From assembly GCA_014360655.1 (NCBI GenBank), contig JACIXC010000006.1:62001-126000 (forward strand): 64,000 nucleotides of DNA. Direction: 5' to 3'. Position numbers and translations under genes: made by a program. The notes beneath the pieces were generated by a model. That model did no database searches, was not told the DNA's origin, and was given only the letters and a program-made list of their open reading frames with translations. Shown piece after piece: positions 9,199 to 17,885 of the stretch. This stretch comes from Actinomycetota bacterium (lineage in GTDB: Bacteria > Actinomycetota > Geothermincolia > Geothermincolales > RBG-13-55-18). Every line of letters begins with the position of its first letter. Positions within the stretch are counted from its first letter, which is position 1.

Positions 9199-9226
9199 TT
9201 GACAGGAGAAGAGGGGGGGATATAAT
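9199..9226 (+). promoter_or_regulatory. consensus sigma-70-type promoter of the TetR operon
   Basis: TTGACA (9199-9204), a 16-bp spacer and TATAAT (9221-9226) match the housekeeping consensus exactly. It points toward the TetR gene, with transcription expected to begin near 9233. The mRNA would carry an unusually long leader of about 350 nt before the ATG at 9586. Confidence 0.85.
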
Positions 9227-9240
9227 TATCAACATTGGTG

Positions 9241-9254
9241 AGTGAGCGCTCACT
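9241..9254. promoter_or_regulatory. 14-bp palindromic operator AGTGAGCGCTCACT
   Basis: A perfect 14-bp palindrome just downstream of the consensus -10 box, where a bound repressor would block initiation or early elongation. Such TGAGCGCTCA-centred sites are typical TetR-family operators, and a TetR gene is the first gene downstream, so autoregulation is the simplest reading. Confidence 0.75.
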
Positions 9255-9585
9255 TTCATGAATCGGGGAAGCGCGCGAGGCTGTGGCCGGTTGCCCGTAC
9301 GGGGCGTATGTAAACGTTGTTTTCCGCCCGTGGACGCATCATTGACGCATCGTTCAGGGTGAGGGCATCCCGGGTCGGCGGGGGTGCGGGAGAAGGTGTG
9401 CGGGTGCGCGAAGCGGAAGCTGCGGGTAAACGGCAAAGGCGGGTCGAGCGGCAAGGGGAGGTTCGGCGGGAAGTGCCGCTTCCGGGACCGCGCAGCATGG
9501 TCTCGCGCACGGTACGGGAAAGGAACGCAGAGGGAGAAGCGGCGCTTGTGATCGGGGAGTCAGGGGAGCAAGGGGGAGAACGATC
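9255..9585 (+). other. long untranslated leader of the TetR operon
   Basis: About 330 nt between the operator and the TetR start codon. One frame (9317-9592) is open, but its Arg/Gly/Glu composition looks like random high-GC coding. No riboswitch class was recognised. Confidence 0.4.
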
Positions 9586-10254
9586 ATGGTGAAAGCGAAA
9601 GGAACGGGGAGGGAGACGGGTTTGGCGGAGGAGCACACGGACGTCATGGACGTGCGCGACGAGGGGCCGAGGGAGGAGAAGGCGTCCAGGGAAGGCCGCG
9701 TCCGGGAGATCATCCTGGCCTCCATCGACGTCTTCTCCCGCACCAATTACGAGAAGGCCACCACGGCCATGCTGGCCAGGGAGGCGGGAGTGGCGGAGGG
9801 CACCCTCTACAAGTATTTTCCGAGCAAGAAGGAGCTCTTCCTGGCCTGTTGCCGTTACATCGAGGACATGCTCATGGAGCGCTACAACGCCATCTACCGC
9901 GAGTGCCGCGACCGGCCCCTGGAATCCCTGAAGCGGGTGGGGCAGAGCTACCTCGATTTCATACGGGAGAACCCGAGCATGCGCAAGTTCCTGGCCTTCG
10001 TGCTCAACAACACCTACGACGAGGATTTCATGAAGGAACTGGAGTCCTTCTTCACCCTCAACCGGGAGGCGGTGGAGGACCTCATCCGCAGGGCGAAGGA
10101 GAGCGGGGAGTTGAAGGCGAACATCGACCCCCACATCGGGTCCTGGTTTTTCGTTGGGGGATATTTCACCCTCATACTCATGGCGGAGATGGACGAGGAG
10201 GCGGTGCAGGACCCCGCCTTCATGGAGAAATACATGGCGCCCATGTTTTCCTGA
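9586..10254 (+). CDS. TetR-family transcriptional regulator
   Basis: A 222-residue regulator. A charged N-terminal extension of about 45 residues precedes the TetR helix-turn-helix (ILASIDVFSRTNYEKATTAMLAREAGVAEGTLYKYFPSKKELF). The C-terminal half is the helical ligand-binding and dimerisation domain. It sits first in a run of acyl-CoA metabolism genes behind the promoter/operator at 9199-9254. By analogy with FadR/PsrA/KstR-type TetR proteins its ligand is probably an acyl-CoA made or used by the neighbours; this is inference. Confidence 0.88.
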   Translation: MVKAKGTGRETGLAEEHTDVMDVRDEGPREEKASREGRVREIILASIDVFSRTNYEKATTAMLAREAGVAEGTLYKYFPSKKELFLACCRYIEDMLMERYNAIYRECRDRPLESLKRVGQSYLDFIRENPSMRKFLAFVLNNTYDEDFMKELESFFTLNREAVEDLIRRAKESGELKANIDPHIGSWFFVGGYFTLILMAEMDEEAVQDPAFMEKYMAPMFS

Positions 10255-10339
10255 GTGCGGGGAACTCGGCGGAGCCCCGCGAACCTCGCCGCGGCCGCAT
10301 GCCTCGCGGGGAGGAAGAGGTGATGAAAGAGGTGGTGCT

Positions 10340-12061
10340 ATGACTTCCGAGGAGAGGAAGATGTACCTGCGCAGGGCCTGGGTCGCCTGGCGGCTTCTCC
10401 GCTCCCTCGCCCTGTTCCTGGCGGACGAGTACCGGCGGGGGACCCTGCGTGATAACCTGCGCAGCATCGCCAGGGCGCGGGGCCTGTCGCTGGCCCGCGA
10501 CATGTCCCACGCCGACCTGCTGGAGGAGAAGGCTGCCAGGTTCGGGGACCGGCCCTTCCTGCACTTCCGTGACCGCGTCTTCACCTACCGGGAGATGGAC
10601 CTCAACGCCAACCGCGTGGCCAATTTCCTGCATCGCCTCGGCGGTGGTCCCGGAACGGGGCTGGCCATCATCATGAAGAACTCGCCCCGCTGGCTGGACG
10701 TGTTCTTTGGCCTGGAAAAGATCGGCATGTACGCCGTGCCGGTGAACGTCGCCCTGCGCGGGGACCAGCTGGCCTACGTGCTGGACAATTCCGACGCGTC
10801 GATGGTGGTCATAGACCACGACCTCCTGCCGTATTACCGGGCGGTGGCCGGCCGCCTGGACAAGGTGAGGAGAGTCATCGTCAACCGCGAGGGTGCGCCG
10901 GAAGACTTCGTGCTTGCAGGCGACGCGGTGGACCTGGAAGAAGCCTACGGGCCCGCTTCCGATCCCTCCCGCCCCGCGGTTAGCTACAACCCCGAGGATC
11001 TCTGCGTGATCATGTACACCTCTGGTACCACCGGCCTTCCCAAGGGGGTCGTCTACCGCTACAACACCTCCAACGTGAAGGCCATCTCCATCGTCGGACG
11101 GCTGCTCACCGGGCCCAGGGACATCGCCTACACCTGTTACCCGCTCTTTCACGCCAACGCCCTTTTCCTCACCGTGACGCCCGCCATGCACTGCGGCGGC
11201 CAGGTGGCGCTGGGCGTGAAGTTCAGCGCCAGCCGCTTCTGGGACGAGGTGAGGAGGTACAACGCGACCACCTTCAACGGGCTGGGGGCGGTGATGCCCA
11301 TCCTCATGAAACAGCCCGAGAGACCGGAGGATCGCGACAACCGGGTGCGCTTCGTGCTCTCCGCGGGATGCCCGGCGGACATGTGGGAGGCTTTCGAGAA
11401 GCGCTTCGACCTGAAGATATTCGAGGGCTACGGCGCCGTGGACGGTGGCGGCGTGCTCATCACCAACTTCGGGACAGCCCCCGTGGGTTCCATGGGCAAG
11501 CCCCTGGGGGCCAGGTGCCGCGTCATAGACGCCGACGGTAACGACGTGCCGCCGGGAACCCCGGGAGAGCTCATATGCTACGTGGGGGAGCGCAAGGGTT
11601 CGGTGGAATACTACAAGAACCCCGACGCCACCAGCGACAAGGTGAGAAACGGCTGGCTCTATACCGGCGACCTGGTCTACACGGACGAGAAAGGATATTA
11701 CTACTTCGTGGGCCGCAACACGGAGTCCATGCGCGTCAAGGGGGAGAACGTCTCCGCCTACGAGGTGGAGCAGGCCATCCTCAAGCACCCCGACGTCCTG
11801 GAGTGCGCCGTTTTCGCGGTGCCCTCCGAGCTGGCGGAGGACGAGATCATGGCCGTAGTGGTCCCCGTCGAGGGCAGGAAGCTGGATCCCGCGGAACTGC
11901 GCTCCTTCCTCTCCGACAAGCTGGCCAGGTTCGCCGTGCCGCGCTACTGGCGCGTCCTGGAAGAACTTCCCAAGACGGAGACGCACCGCGTGATCAAGAG
12001 GGAGCTGGAGAGGCAGGGAGTGACCCCGGATACCTACGACGCGCAGGCCGTCGGGCGGTGA
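10340..12061 (+). CDS. long-chain acyl-CoA synthetase, FATP/FadD6-like
   Basis: A 573-residue ANL-superfamily ligase that would activate a carboxylic acid to its CoA thioester with ATP. The phosphate-binding motif YTSGTTGLPKG, the EGYGAVDGG adenine segment, the hinge YTGDLVYTDEKGYYYFVGR and the C-terminal TETHRVIKREL lysine region are all present. The N-terminal hydrophobic segment (LLRSLALFLADEY) is typical of fatty-acid transport protein-type synthetases and may be membrane-associated. The ATG at 10340 follows AGAGGTGGT. It lies 85 bp after the TetR gene. Confidence 0.85.
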   Translation: MTSEERKMYLRRAWVAWRLLRSLALFLADEYRRGTLRDNLRSIARARGLSLARDMSHADLLEEKAARFGDRPFLHFRDRVFTYREMDLNANRVANFLHRLGGGPGTGLAIIMKNSPRWLDVFFGLEKIGMYAVPVNVALRGDQLAYVLDNSDASMVVIDHDLLPYYRAVAGRLDKVRRVIVNREGAPEDFVLAGDAVDLEEAYGPASDPSRPAVSYNPEDLCVIMYTSGTTGLPKGVVYRYNTSNVKAISIVGRLLTGPRDIAYTCYPLFHANALFLTVTPAMHCGGQVALGVKFSASRFWDEVRRYNATTFNGLGAVMPILMKQPERPEDRDNRVRFVLSAGCPADMWEAFEKRFDLKIFEGYGAVDGGGVLITNFGTAPVGSMGKPLGARCRVIDADGNDVPPGTPGELICYVGERKGSVEYYKNPDATSDKVRNGWLYTGDLVYTDEKGYYYFVGRNTESMRVKGENVSAYEVEQAILKHPDVLECAVFAVPSELAEDEIMAVVVPVEGRKLDPAELRSFLSDKLARFAVPRYWRVLEELPKTETHRVIKRELERQGVTPDTYDAQAVGR

Positions 12062-12112
12062 AACCACCCGCGGGGGGTTCAAGGCGCGATGGCCGCGAGG
12101 AGGGCGCCGGCC

Positions 12113-12174
12113 GGGCGCGGGCGGCGGATGCGGGCGGCGGACAGGGCGCGGGCGGCGGATGCGGGCGGCGGATG
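12113..12174. repeat. 31-bp tandem duplication in an intergenic gap
   Basis: Two adjacent 31-bp copies (12113-12143 and 12144-12174), built on GGGCGCGGGCGGCGGATG, match at 29 of 31 positions and differ only in the last triplet. The 237-bp gap also ends with a short GATGAAACGATGA repeat. No function is evident. Confidence 0.8.
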
Positions 12175-12298
12175 CGGCGAAACGCCGCGGCGCCGCGAGC
12201 GAGGACGGGGATGTCCCGCCGGGGAGCAAGAGGGCGAGGTATCTCGCGGCGATGAAACGATGAGATGAAACGATGAAGGGAAGAGAAAGGGAGGACCG

Positions 12299-13549
12299 AT
12301 GGGCAACGATGTCTATATCCTGGGCGTGGGCATGATCCGTTTCGGCAAGTTCGCCGAAAAGGGCGTCAAGCAGCTGGTGGCCGAGGCGATGGCGGCGCTC
12401 TTCGATGACGTGCCGGTGAGGAAGGAGGACATCCAGGCGGCCTGGTTCTCCAATTCCGGGTGGGGCATGTACACCGGCCAGCACTGCATCCGGGGCCAGG
12501 TGGCCCTGGCCCCCCTGGGCATCCAGGGCATCCCCATCGTCAACGTGGAGAACGCCTGCGCCGGCGGCTCCACCGCCCTGCGCGAGGCCTGGCTGAGCGT
12601 CAAGGCGGAGCAGTTCGACCTGGTGCTGGCGGTGGGGGTGGAGAAGATGTGGTTCCCCGAGGACAAAGCCAAGGTCTTCGAGGGCTTCATCTCCGGGATG
12701 GACGTGGAGTTCGCCCGCAACATCATCGCTGCCTTCCAGGCCGACGCCGCGCGCAAGGCCAGGGAGGCCAAGGCGGAGGGCAGGGAAAAGAAAGGCGGTC
12801 ATTCCGCCTTCATGGACGTCTACGGCATGGGGGCCCGCATGCACATGAAGGCCCACGGCACCACGCAGCGGCAGCTGGCGGTGATCGCCGCCAAGAACCA
12901 CCACCACGGCTCCCTCAACCCGCTGGCGCAGTACCAGAGGGACATGAGCGTGGAGGAGGTGCTGGAGGACGTCCTGGTGGCCTATCCCCTGACGAGGTCC
13001 ATGTGCGCGCCCATAGGGGACGGGGCCGCCGCCGCCCTGCTCTGCTCGCGGCGGGCCCTCGCGAAGTATCCGGAGGCGCGGCCGGTGCGCATCCTGGCCT
13101 CTACCCTGGCCTCCGGCGCTCTCCCCGACAGCGGGCTGGAATCGATAGGCAAGCGACTGAGCAGGGTGGCCTACGAGATGGCGGGCCTGGGGCCGCAGGA
13201 CATCGACGTGGCCGAGGTGCACGACGCCACCGCCTTCGGGGAGCTCCTGCAGTACGAGGAGCTGGGTTTCTGCCCCGAGGGCGAAGGGGGCCCCTTCGCC
13301 GAATCCGGGGCCACCGCCCTGGGAGGGAAGCTCCCCGTGAACACGTCCGGGGGGCTGGAATGCCGGGGGCACCCCATCGGGGCCTCGGGCCTCGCCCAGG
13401 TGCACGAGCTGGTGACGCAGCTACGGTGGGAGGCGGGGCCCCGCCAGGTGGAGGGGGCGCGCGTCGCCCTGGCGGAGAACGGGGGCGGCTTCATCGGCAT
13501 GGGGGAGGCCGCCATGTGCATCCATATTCTGGAAAGAGTAGACCGATGA
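12299..13549 (+). CDS. thiolase of the SCP2/non-specific lipid-transfer type
   Basis: A 416-residue thiolase that would cleave beta-ketoacyl-CoA or condense acyl-CoAs. The nucleophilic Cys is in NVENACAGGST (Cys87), HDATAFGEL gives a His of the active site, and GHPIGASG supplies the other catalytic His. The C-terminal CxG motif of classical degradative thiolases is replaced by ENGGGFIG, the usual state in SCP2-type and archaeal thiolases. It is in the same direction as the synthetase and the acyl-CoA dehydrogenases, consistent with a beta-oxidation-like pathway. Confidence 0.85.
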   Translation: MGNDVYILGVGMIRFGKFAEKGVKQLVAEAMAALFDDVPVRKEDIQAAWFSNSGWGMYTGQHCIRGQVALAPLGIQGIPIVNVENACAGGSTALREAWLSVKAEQFDLVLAVGVEKMWFPEDKAKVFEGFISGMDVEFARNIIAAFQADAARKAREAKAEGREKKGGHSAFMDVYGMGARMHMKAHGTTQRQLAVIAAKNHHHGSLNPLAQYQRDMSVEEVLEDVLVAYPLTRSMCAPIGDGAAAALLCSRRALAKYPEARPVRILASTLASGALPDSGLESIGKRLSRVAYEMAGLGPQDIDVAEVHDATAFGELLQYEELGFCPEGEGGPFAESGATALGGKLPVNTSGGLECRGHPIGASGLAQVHELVTQLRWEAGPRQVEGARVALAENGGGFIGMGEAAMCIHILERVDR

Positions 13550-13605
13550 CCTGGGGCGGGCCGTGAAGCGAGGCGCGCCGCGCGTCGAGGCGGCGCCGCG
13601 CGGGG

Positions 13606-13641
13606 CACGGCTTAAGGCACGGCATAAGGAACGGCATAAGG
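13606..13641. repeat. three tandem 12-bp repeats upstream of the first acyl-CoA dehydrogenase
   Basis: CACGGCTTAAGG, CACGGCATAAGG and AACGGCATAAGG lie head to tail in the leader of the next gene, about 30 bp before its ribosome binding site. They could be an accidental slippage product or a short regulatory repeat. Confidence 0.7.
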
Positions 13642-13674
13642 ATGGAGAGGCTGGAATAGAGAGGGGTGATAGGC

Positions 13675-14814
13675 ATGAAGGCAGGCTTGAGCGAGGAACT
13701 GCGGCTGCTCGACGGCATGGCCCGGGACTTCGCCCTTAAGGAGCTGGTGGAGGAGAGGGAGGAGAGGGACCACTACCCCTTCGCTCCCCCCTGGGAAGGA
13801 GTGCTGGAGAAGGCGCGGCAGGTGGGCTTCTTCTCCATCCTCCTTCCCGAGGAGTTGGGAGGGGCGGCGGAGCCGGTGGGAGCCCTCTGCCTGGTCCTGG
13901 AGGAGGTATGCCGGGAGGACGCCAGCCTGGGAGGCGCCGTCTTCACCGTGGCCCTGGCGCAGGAGCTCATGCGGCTGGCGGGCGCCTCGCAGAGGCTGCG
14001 GGAGATCTTCTCCGGGGCGGGATCCCTCCGCGACGCCCTGCTCGCCTTCCCTTCCTTCCACAACCCCGGGGACACCCCGCCCTCCCTCGCGGCCGCAAGA
14101 GGGCGGGACGGGTGGCTCCTTTCCGGAAAGGTGGAGTACGTGGTGCTGGGAAACCTGGCCTCCCGCGCCCTGCTTCCCGCCCGCGTTGAGGGAGAGGAGG
14201 GTTTCTCCCTCTTCCTGGTGGACCTCGCCGCTGACGGCGTGGAGGCGGGCGAACCCGTCCTCAGCCTGGGTCTGCATGCCTGCCCGGCGGTGGACCTCGC
14301 CCTCTCCGGGGCAGCCGGCGAGCAGGTCGGGGAGACGGGCAGGGGAGAGGAGTACTTCGAGCGCGCCGCGGACCGCCTGAGCGTCGCCGCCGCGGCCGCC
14401 TCCTGCGGGGTCATCAAGGGCTCCTTCCAGACGGCCCTGGACTACGCGCGGCAGAGGATGCAGGGGGGAAGGGAGATCGTCAACTGGTCGGAGGTGCGCA
14501 TGATCCTCTCCTCCATGGCCGTTCGCGGAAAGACGGCGGAGATGCTGGTGCGGCAAGCCGCCCGTGCCGTGGACGGGGAGGAGCCGGGATGGGAGCTGGC
14601 CTCCCGCGCCGCCGCCCTCGCGGTGCAGGAGGAGGCCGCGGAGGTCACCTGCGACGGCATCCAGCTCCTGGGAGGCAACGGCTACATGCAGGACTACGGG
14701 CAGGAGAAGCGCTTCCGCGATGCCAAGCACTTGCAGGCCCTGCTGGGAATGGTGCCGCTGCGCCGCCTGCGCTACATACGCCGCATCGTGGAAGGGGAAT
14801 CTCCCTGGGATTAA
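13675..14814 (+). CDS. acyl-CoA dehydrogenase family protein lacking the catalytic Glu
   Basis: A 379-residue acyl-CoA dehydrogenase fold: N-terminal helical domain with FFSILLPEELGGAAEP, central beta domain, and C-terminal DGIQLLGGNGYMQDYGQEKRFRDAK. In the family the segment after RDAK normally reads IYEG, where Glu is the base. Here it reads HLQALLGMV (352-360), with Leu at the expected Glu position. The protein is also short of the usual FAD-contacting motifs in its middle. The next gene, 14 bp downstream, is a complete dehydrogenase, so this is probably the non-catalytic partner of a heteromeric enzyme. The ATG at 13675 with GAGAGGGG upstream is chosen over the GTG at 13666. Confidence 0.8.
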   Translation: MKAGLSEELRLLDGMARDFALKELVEEREERDHYPFAPPWEGVLEKARQVGFFSILLPEELGGAAEPVGALCLVLEEVCREDASLGGAVFTVALAQELMRLAGASQRLREIFSGAGSLRDALLAFPSFHNPGDTPPSLAAARGRDGWLLSGKVEYVVLGNLASRALLPARVEGEEGFSLFLVDLAADGVEAGEPVLSLGLHACPAVDLALSGAAGEQVGETGRGEEYFERAADRLSVAAAAASCGVIKGSFQTALDYARQRMQGGREIVNWSEVRMILSSMAVRGKTAEMLVRQAARAVDGEEPGWELASRAAALAVQEEAAEVTCDGIQLLGGNGYMQDYGQEKRFRDAKHLQALLGMVPLRRLRYIRRIVEGESPWD

Positions 14815-14828
14815 AGGAGGTGCAGGCG

Positions 14829-16331
14829 ATGTTGAGGAGAAACGGTTCCGCGCGGCTCCTGGAGGAGCAGCCCCGCTTCATAGACGTCATGAACGGCCTG
14901 GTGGCCATGGAAAAGCTTCCCAGAGGAGTGGTCAGGGAATGCCGCGAGGCCATGGCCCTGGCACGGCGCTTCAACCGAGAGGTGGCGCGACACTATACCC
15001 TGGAACTGGACCGCAAGATGCAGGAGGACCCCGCCTACCTCCCCTGGGAGTTCGTGGAGGAGGCCAACCGCTGGGGCTTTTTCACCATGTGGATCCCCAA
15101 GCTCTTCGGCGGCAAGGGGTGGAGCCTCACCAGCATATCCCCCTTCGTGGAGGAGCTGGCCTCGGAATGCCTGGCCATCACCAACCTCATCGGGGTACAT
15201 TACTTCGGCTTCTCCATCCTCGCCGCCACCTGGAACATCCGGCTCATCGACAAGATCAGCCGCGAGGTGGCGGAAGGGGAGAGGACCGGGAAGCCGTGCC
15301 TGGTTTCCGGGGCGGTGACGGAGCCGGAGGCGGGCACGGACGCCGAGGAGGTCGAGCTGCTGGCGCGGGCCAGGGTGCGCTGTCATGCCCGCAAGGTGGA
15401 GGGAGGCTACGTGGTCAACGGGCGCAAGATATTCATCTCCAACGGGCACCTCTCCACCTGGCACATGCTCCTTGCCTACGAGGACCTGGAGAGGCCGGAC
15501 GAGACCATGATCGCCTTCGCCGTAAAGAACGGCACGCCGGGATTCTCCTTCGGGCGCATGGAGAAGAAGATGGGGCAGAAGGCATGCCCGGCCAGCGAGC
15601 TGGTCTTCGAGGACTGCTTCATACCGGACGAGAACCTCCTCGTCTCGGCTTCCGACGCCAGGGGGAGGAAGCGGACCCCCAGGGAGCTGGGCATGCAGCT
15701 CATCGACTTCGTGGTCTCCGCCACACGCCCCGGCGTGGGCGCCATGGGGGCCGGGGTGGCGCGGGGGGCCTACGAGCTGGCCCTGCAGTTCGCGCGGGAG
15801 ACGGAAGTGGGAGGAAAGCCGCTCATCAACCACGAGTGGGTGCAGTGCCTGCTTGCGGAGATGTACAAGAACGCCTCCCTGGCCCGACTCTCCTACATGG
15901 AGGCCAATCTCTCCAACAGCATGTACGGCATGGCAAGGTTGCTCAGCTTCAAGCCCCTCTATTACTACCATCACGCCATGCCCGCCGCCGTGTTCGACCG
16001 CGTCATGCCAGCGGCCAACGAGCGGGACGTGACCACCAGGGTGTACCGCAAGCTGATCGTGGACGGCCAGAGCGAAGAGGAAGCCCAGCGCGCCTCGGGC
16101 TGGGCGTCCCTGGCCAAGGTAGCCGGCACGGACCTGGGCATCAGGAACTGCCAGCTGGCCCTGGAACTCATGGGGCAGGCGGGCCTGCGGCAGGACCGCC
16201 GGGCGGAGAAATGCCTGCGGGATTCCAAGCTGCTGCAGATCTATGAGGGCACCAACCAGCTCAACCGCCTGAACGTCTTCAAGTGCCTGGTCGCCCCGGC
16301 GGCTCCCGAGGCCAGGGCGTTCGAGGACTGA
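14829..16331 (+). CDS. acyl-CoA dehydrogenase, catalytically complete, long form
   Basis: A 500-residue enzyme, longer than the usual 380-400. It keeps the family motifs: FFTMWIPKLFGGKGWS near the N-terminus, SGAVTEPEAGTDA for FAD/substrate binding, YVVNGRKIFISNG, and RDSKLLQIYEGTNQ with the catalytic Glu near residue 473. It would introduce a trans-2,3 double bond into an acyl-CoA and pass electrons to an ETF. A near-perfect AAAGGAGGTG precedes the ATG. It is tightly coupled (14 bp) to the Glu-less paralogue, which argues for an alpha/beta pair. Confidence 0.88.
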   Translation: MLRRNGSARLLEEQPRFIDVMNGLVAMEKLPRGVVRECREAMALARRFNREVARHYTLELDRKMQEDPAYLPWEFVEEANRWGFFTMWIPKLFGGKGWSLTSISPFVEELASECLAITNLIGVHYFGFSILAATWNIRLIDKISREVAEGERTGKPCLVSGAVTEPEAGTDAEEVELLARARVRCHARKVEGGYVVNGRKIFISNGHLSTWHMLLAYEDLERPDETMIAFAVKNGTPGFSFGRMEKKMGQKACPASELVFEDCFIPDENLLVSASDARGRKRTPRELGMQLIDFVVSATRPGVGAMGAGVARGAYELALQFARETEVGGKPLINHEWVQCLLAEMYKNASLARLSYMEANLSNSMYGMARLLSFKPLYYYHHAMPAAVFDRVMPAANERDVTTRVYRKLIVDGQSEEEAQRASGWASLAKVAGTDLGIRNCQLALELMGQAGLRQDRRAEKCLRDSKLLQIYEGTNQLNRLNVFKCLVAPAAPEARAFED

Positions 16332-16559
16332 GTGAGGGCGGGTTCCCGTTCCCGGCGCGGAAAGTGGGACGGGGGGGCGGCGCGGCGAAGTCAGTGCCCA
16401 CGAAAGCGGCCGCCCGGCCGGCGCCGGGCTTGGGGGGCGCACGGGAAGGGTATGATCTAACGTATCGTTCGGAGTAAGAGTCCCGCCGCGGCGGGCCCGG
16501 CGGGCGCGGGGTCGCGCCTCGCGGCGGGTGGAAGGCGGCAAAGGGGGAAAGGAGGTAAG

Positions 16560-17318
16560 ATGGCGGAACCGGCTACCAAGGAAGAGGAGAAGAGGGAGAA
16601 GGCTCCATACGGCGAGATGTACACCTGGCGCGAGGGGATGCCGTGGAACCCCGTGGAGAAGGTGATCCTGGAGCGCCGCAGCGTGCGCAGGTACAAGGAC
16701 CAGCAGGTGCCGGAAAAACTGGTGCGCCGCGTCCTGGAGGCGGGCAGGTTCGCCCCCTCGGCGGGCAACTCGCAGCCCTGGAGGTTCATCGTCGTCCGCG
16801 ACAAGAAGATGCTGGAGGACATGGAAAAATATGTTAGGAGACGCTGCCGCTTCTTCAGCTTCCTCCTCAACTGGCAGAACAGCCCGCTGGGCAAGCTGGC
16901 CTGGATGAATTCCCAGGTATACATCCGGCTCATGCCCAACGAGCTGCACCCCATCCCCTTCGGGGCCATGCAGCTCATCGCGGATGGGAAGCTCCGGCTC
17001 TTCCACGGGGCCCCCACGGTCATCCTCATCCTCATGGATAAGCGCGGGGTCTCCAAGCCCCAGGTGGACATCGGCATCTGCGGCCAGAACATGGTCCTGG
17101 CCGCGCATTCGCTCGGCCTGGGTACCTGCTGGGTGGGGTTCGTGGAGATGTTCAAGTTCGGCTTCAAGTGGAAGAGGAAGCTGGGGATCCGCTGGCCCTA
17201 CCGCCTCATCGAGGCCATAACCCTGGGATATCCCGTGGGAGAACCGGACGGCATGGTGGAGCGGGAGCTGCACGAGATCGACTGGTGGGAGAACGGCGCC
17301 AAGAGGACGGTTTTCTGA
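16560..17318 (+). CDS. nitroreductase-family flavoprotein
   Basis: A 252-residue FMN-dependent nitroreductase-fold protein. ILERRSVRRYKDQQVP and GRFAPSAGNSQPWRFIVV form the FMN phosphate site, and DIGICGQNMVLAAHSLGLGTCWVG is the second FMN/dimer motif. The start follows AAAGGAGGTAAG. It ends 13 bp before a two-cluster ferredoxin gene, suggesting a ferredoxin-linked reductase acting on an enone, quinone or similar conjugated substrate of the neighbouring catabolic genes. The substrate is unknown. Confidence 0.85.
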   Translation: MAEPATKEEEKREKAPYGEMYTWREGMPWNPVEKVILERRSVRRYKDQQVPEKLVRRVLEAGRFAPSAGNSQPWRFIVVRDKKMLEDMEKYVRRRCRFFSFLLNWQNSPLGKLAWMNSQVYIRLMPNELHPIPFGAMQLIADGKLRLFHGAPTVILILMDKRGVSKPQVDIGICGQNMVLAAHSLGLGTCWVGFVEMFKFGFKWKRKLGIRWPYRLIEAITLGYPVGEPDGMVERELHEIDWWENGAKRTVF

Positions 17319-17331
17319 GGGGGGATGCGAC

Positions 17332-17664
17332 ATGGCTCACCTGACCTTGAAGGAGATGCTCGTCATACCCACCTACGACAACCCGGAGCAGTGCCGCGTG
17401 GGGCGGGTGGTCGTCGACGAGGAGAAGTGCAACGGTTGCGGCAACTGCGTCCTCATCTGCCCCGGCGCCTGCCTCTACCTGGCGGACACGGGCAAGGGGA
17501 AGAAGGCGCGCATGGTGGAGAAGACGGTGCCCGACTGCATGTCCTGCAACGACTGCGCGGCCATCTGCAAGCGCGGGGCCGTCAGTGCGGCCTACGGCTA
17601 CGATTTCGGCTACTTCTACAAGGCGCTGCATCGCGGGGACATGGTCCCCCCGAGGAACTTCTGA
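17332..17664 (+). CDS. 2[4Fe-4S] ferredoxin
   Basis: A 110-residue ferredoxin with two complete CxxCxxCxxxC motifs: Cys33, 36, 39, 43 (CNGCGNCVLIC) and Cys69, 72, 75, 79 (CMSCNDCAAIC). The gap between motifs is longer than in the minimal clostridial type, and N- and C-terminal extensions of about 30 residues may bind a partner. It lies 13 bp after the nitroreductase gene and is probably its electron carrier. Confidence 0.9.
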   Translation: MAHLTLKEMLVIPTYDNPEQCRVGRVVVDEEKCNGCGNCVLICPGACLYLADTGKGKKARMVEKTVPDCMSCNDCAAICKRGAVSAAYGYDFGYFYKALHRGDMVPPRNF

Positions 17665-17885
17665 GCGGTTTCCGCCGGGGAAGGCGGAGGAAGCGCGGCA
17701 CGGGAACGGTCCCGCATGATGCCGGGGCCCGCGCGGGTTTGGGCTTCCCGCTTCCCGGCGCGTCACGATGCCGCCTGGCGTTTATTGCCGGGTACGCAGG
17801 CCCTTCCCGCAGGCGGTATCCGTCGGAAACGCCGCATCCGCGCCGGCTCGAGGCGGGGAAGAGGTTCTTGGAGGAGGGAGGAGAG

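Noticed and set aside
9317-9592. Possible 91-codon gene in the TetR leader
   Set aside because: Arg/Gly/Glu-rich composition, no ribosome binding site and overlap with the TetR start make coding unlikely.
10220-13405. Minus-strand frame of 1061 codons antisense to the synthetase and thiolase genes
   Set aside because: It runs across two well-supported plus-strand genes and has His/Gly/Val-rich composition typical of antisense frames in high-GC DNA.
14811-17333. Minus-strand frame of 840 codons antisense to the dehydrogenase and nitroreductase
   Set aside because: Same reasoning: no motifs, and it overlaps complete plus-strand enzymes.
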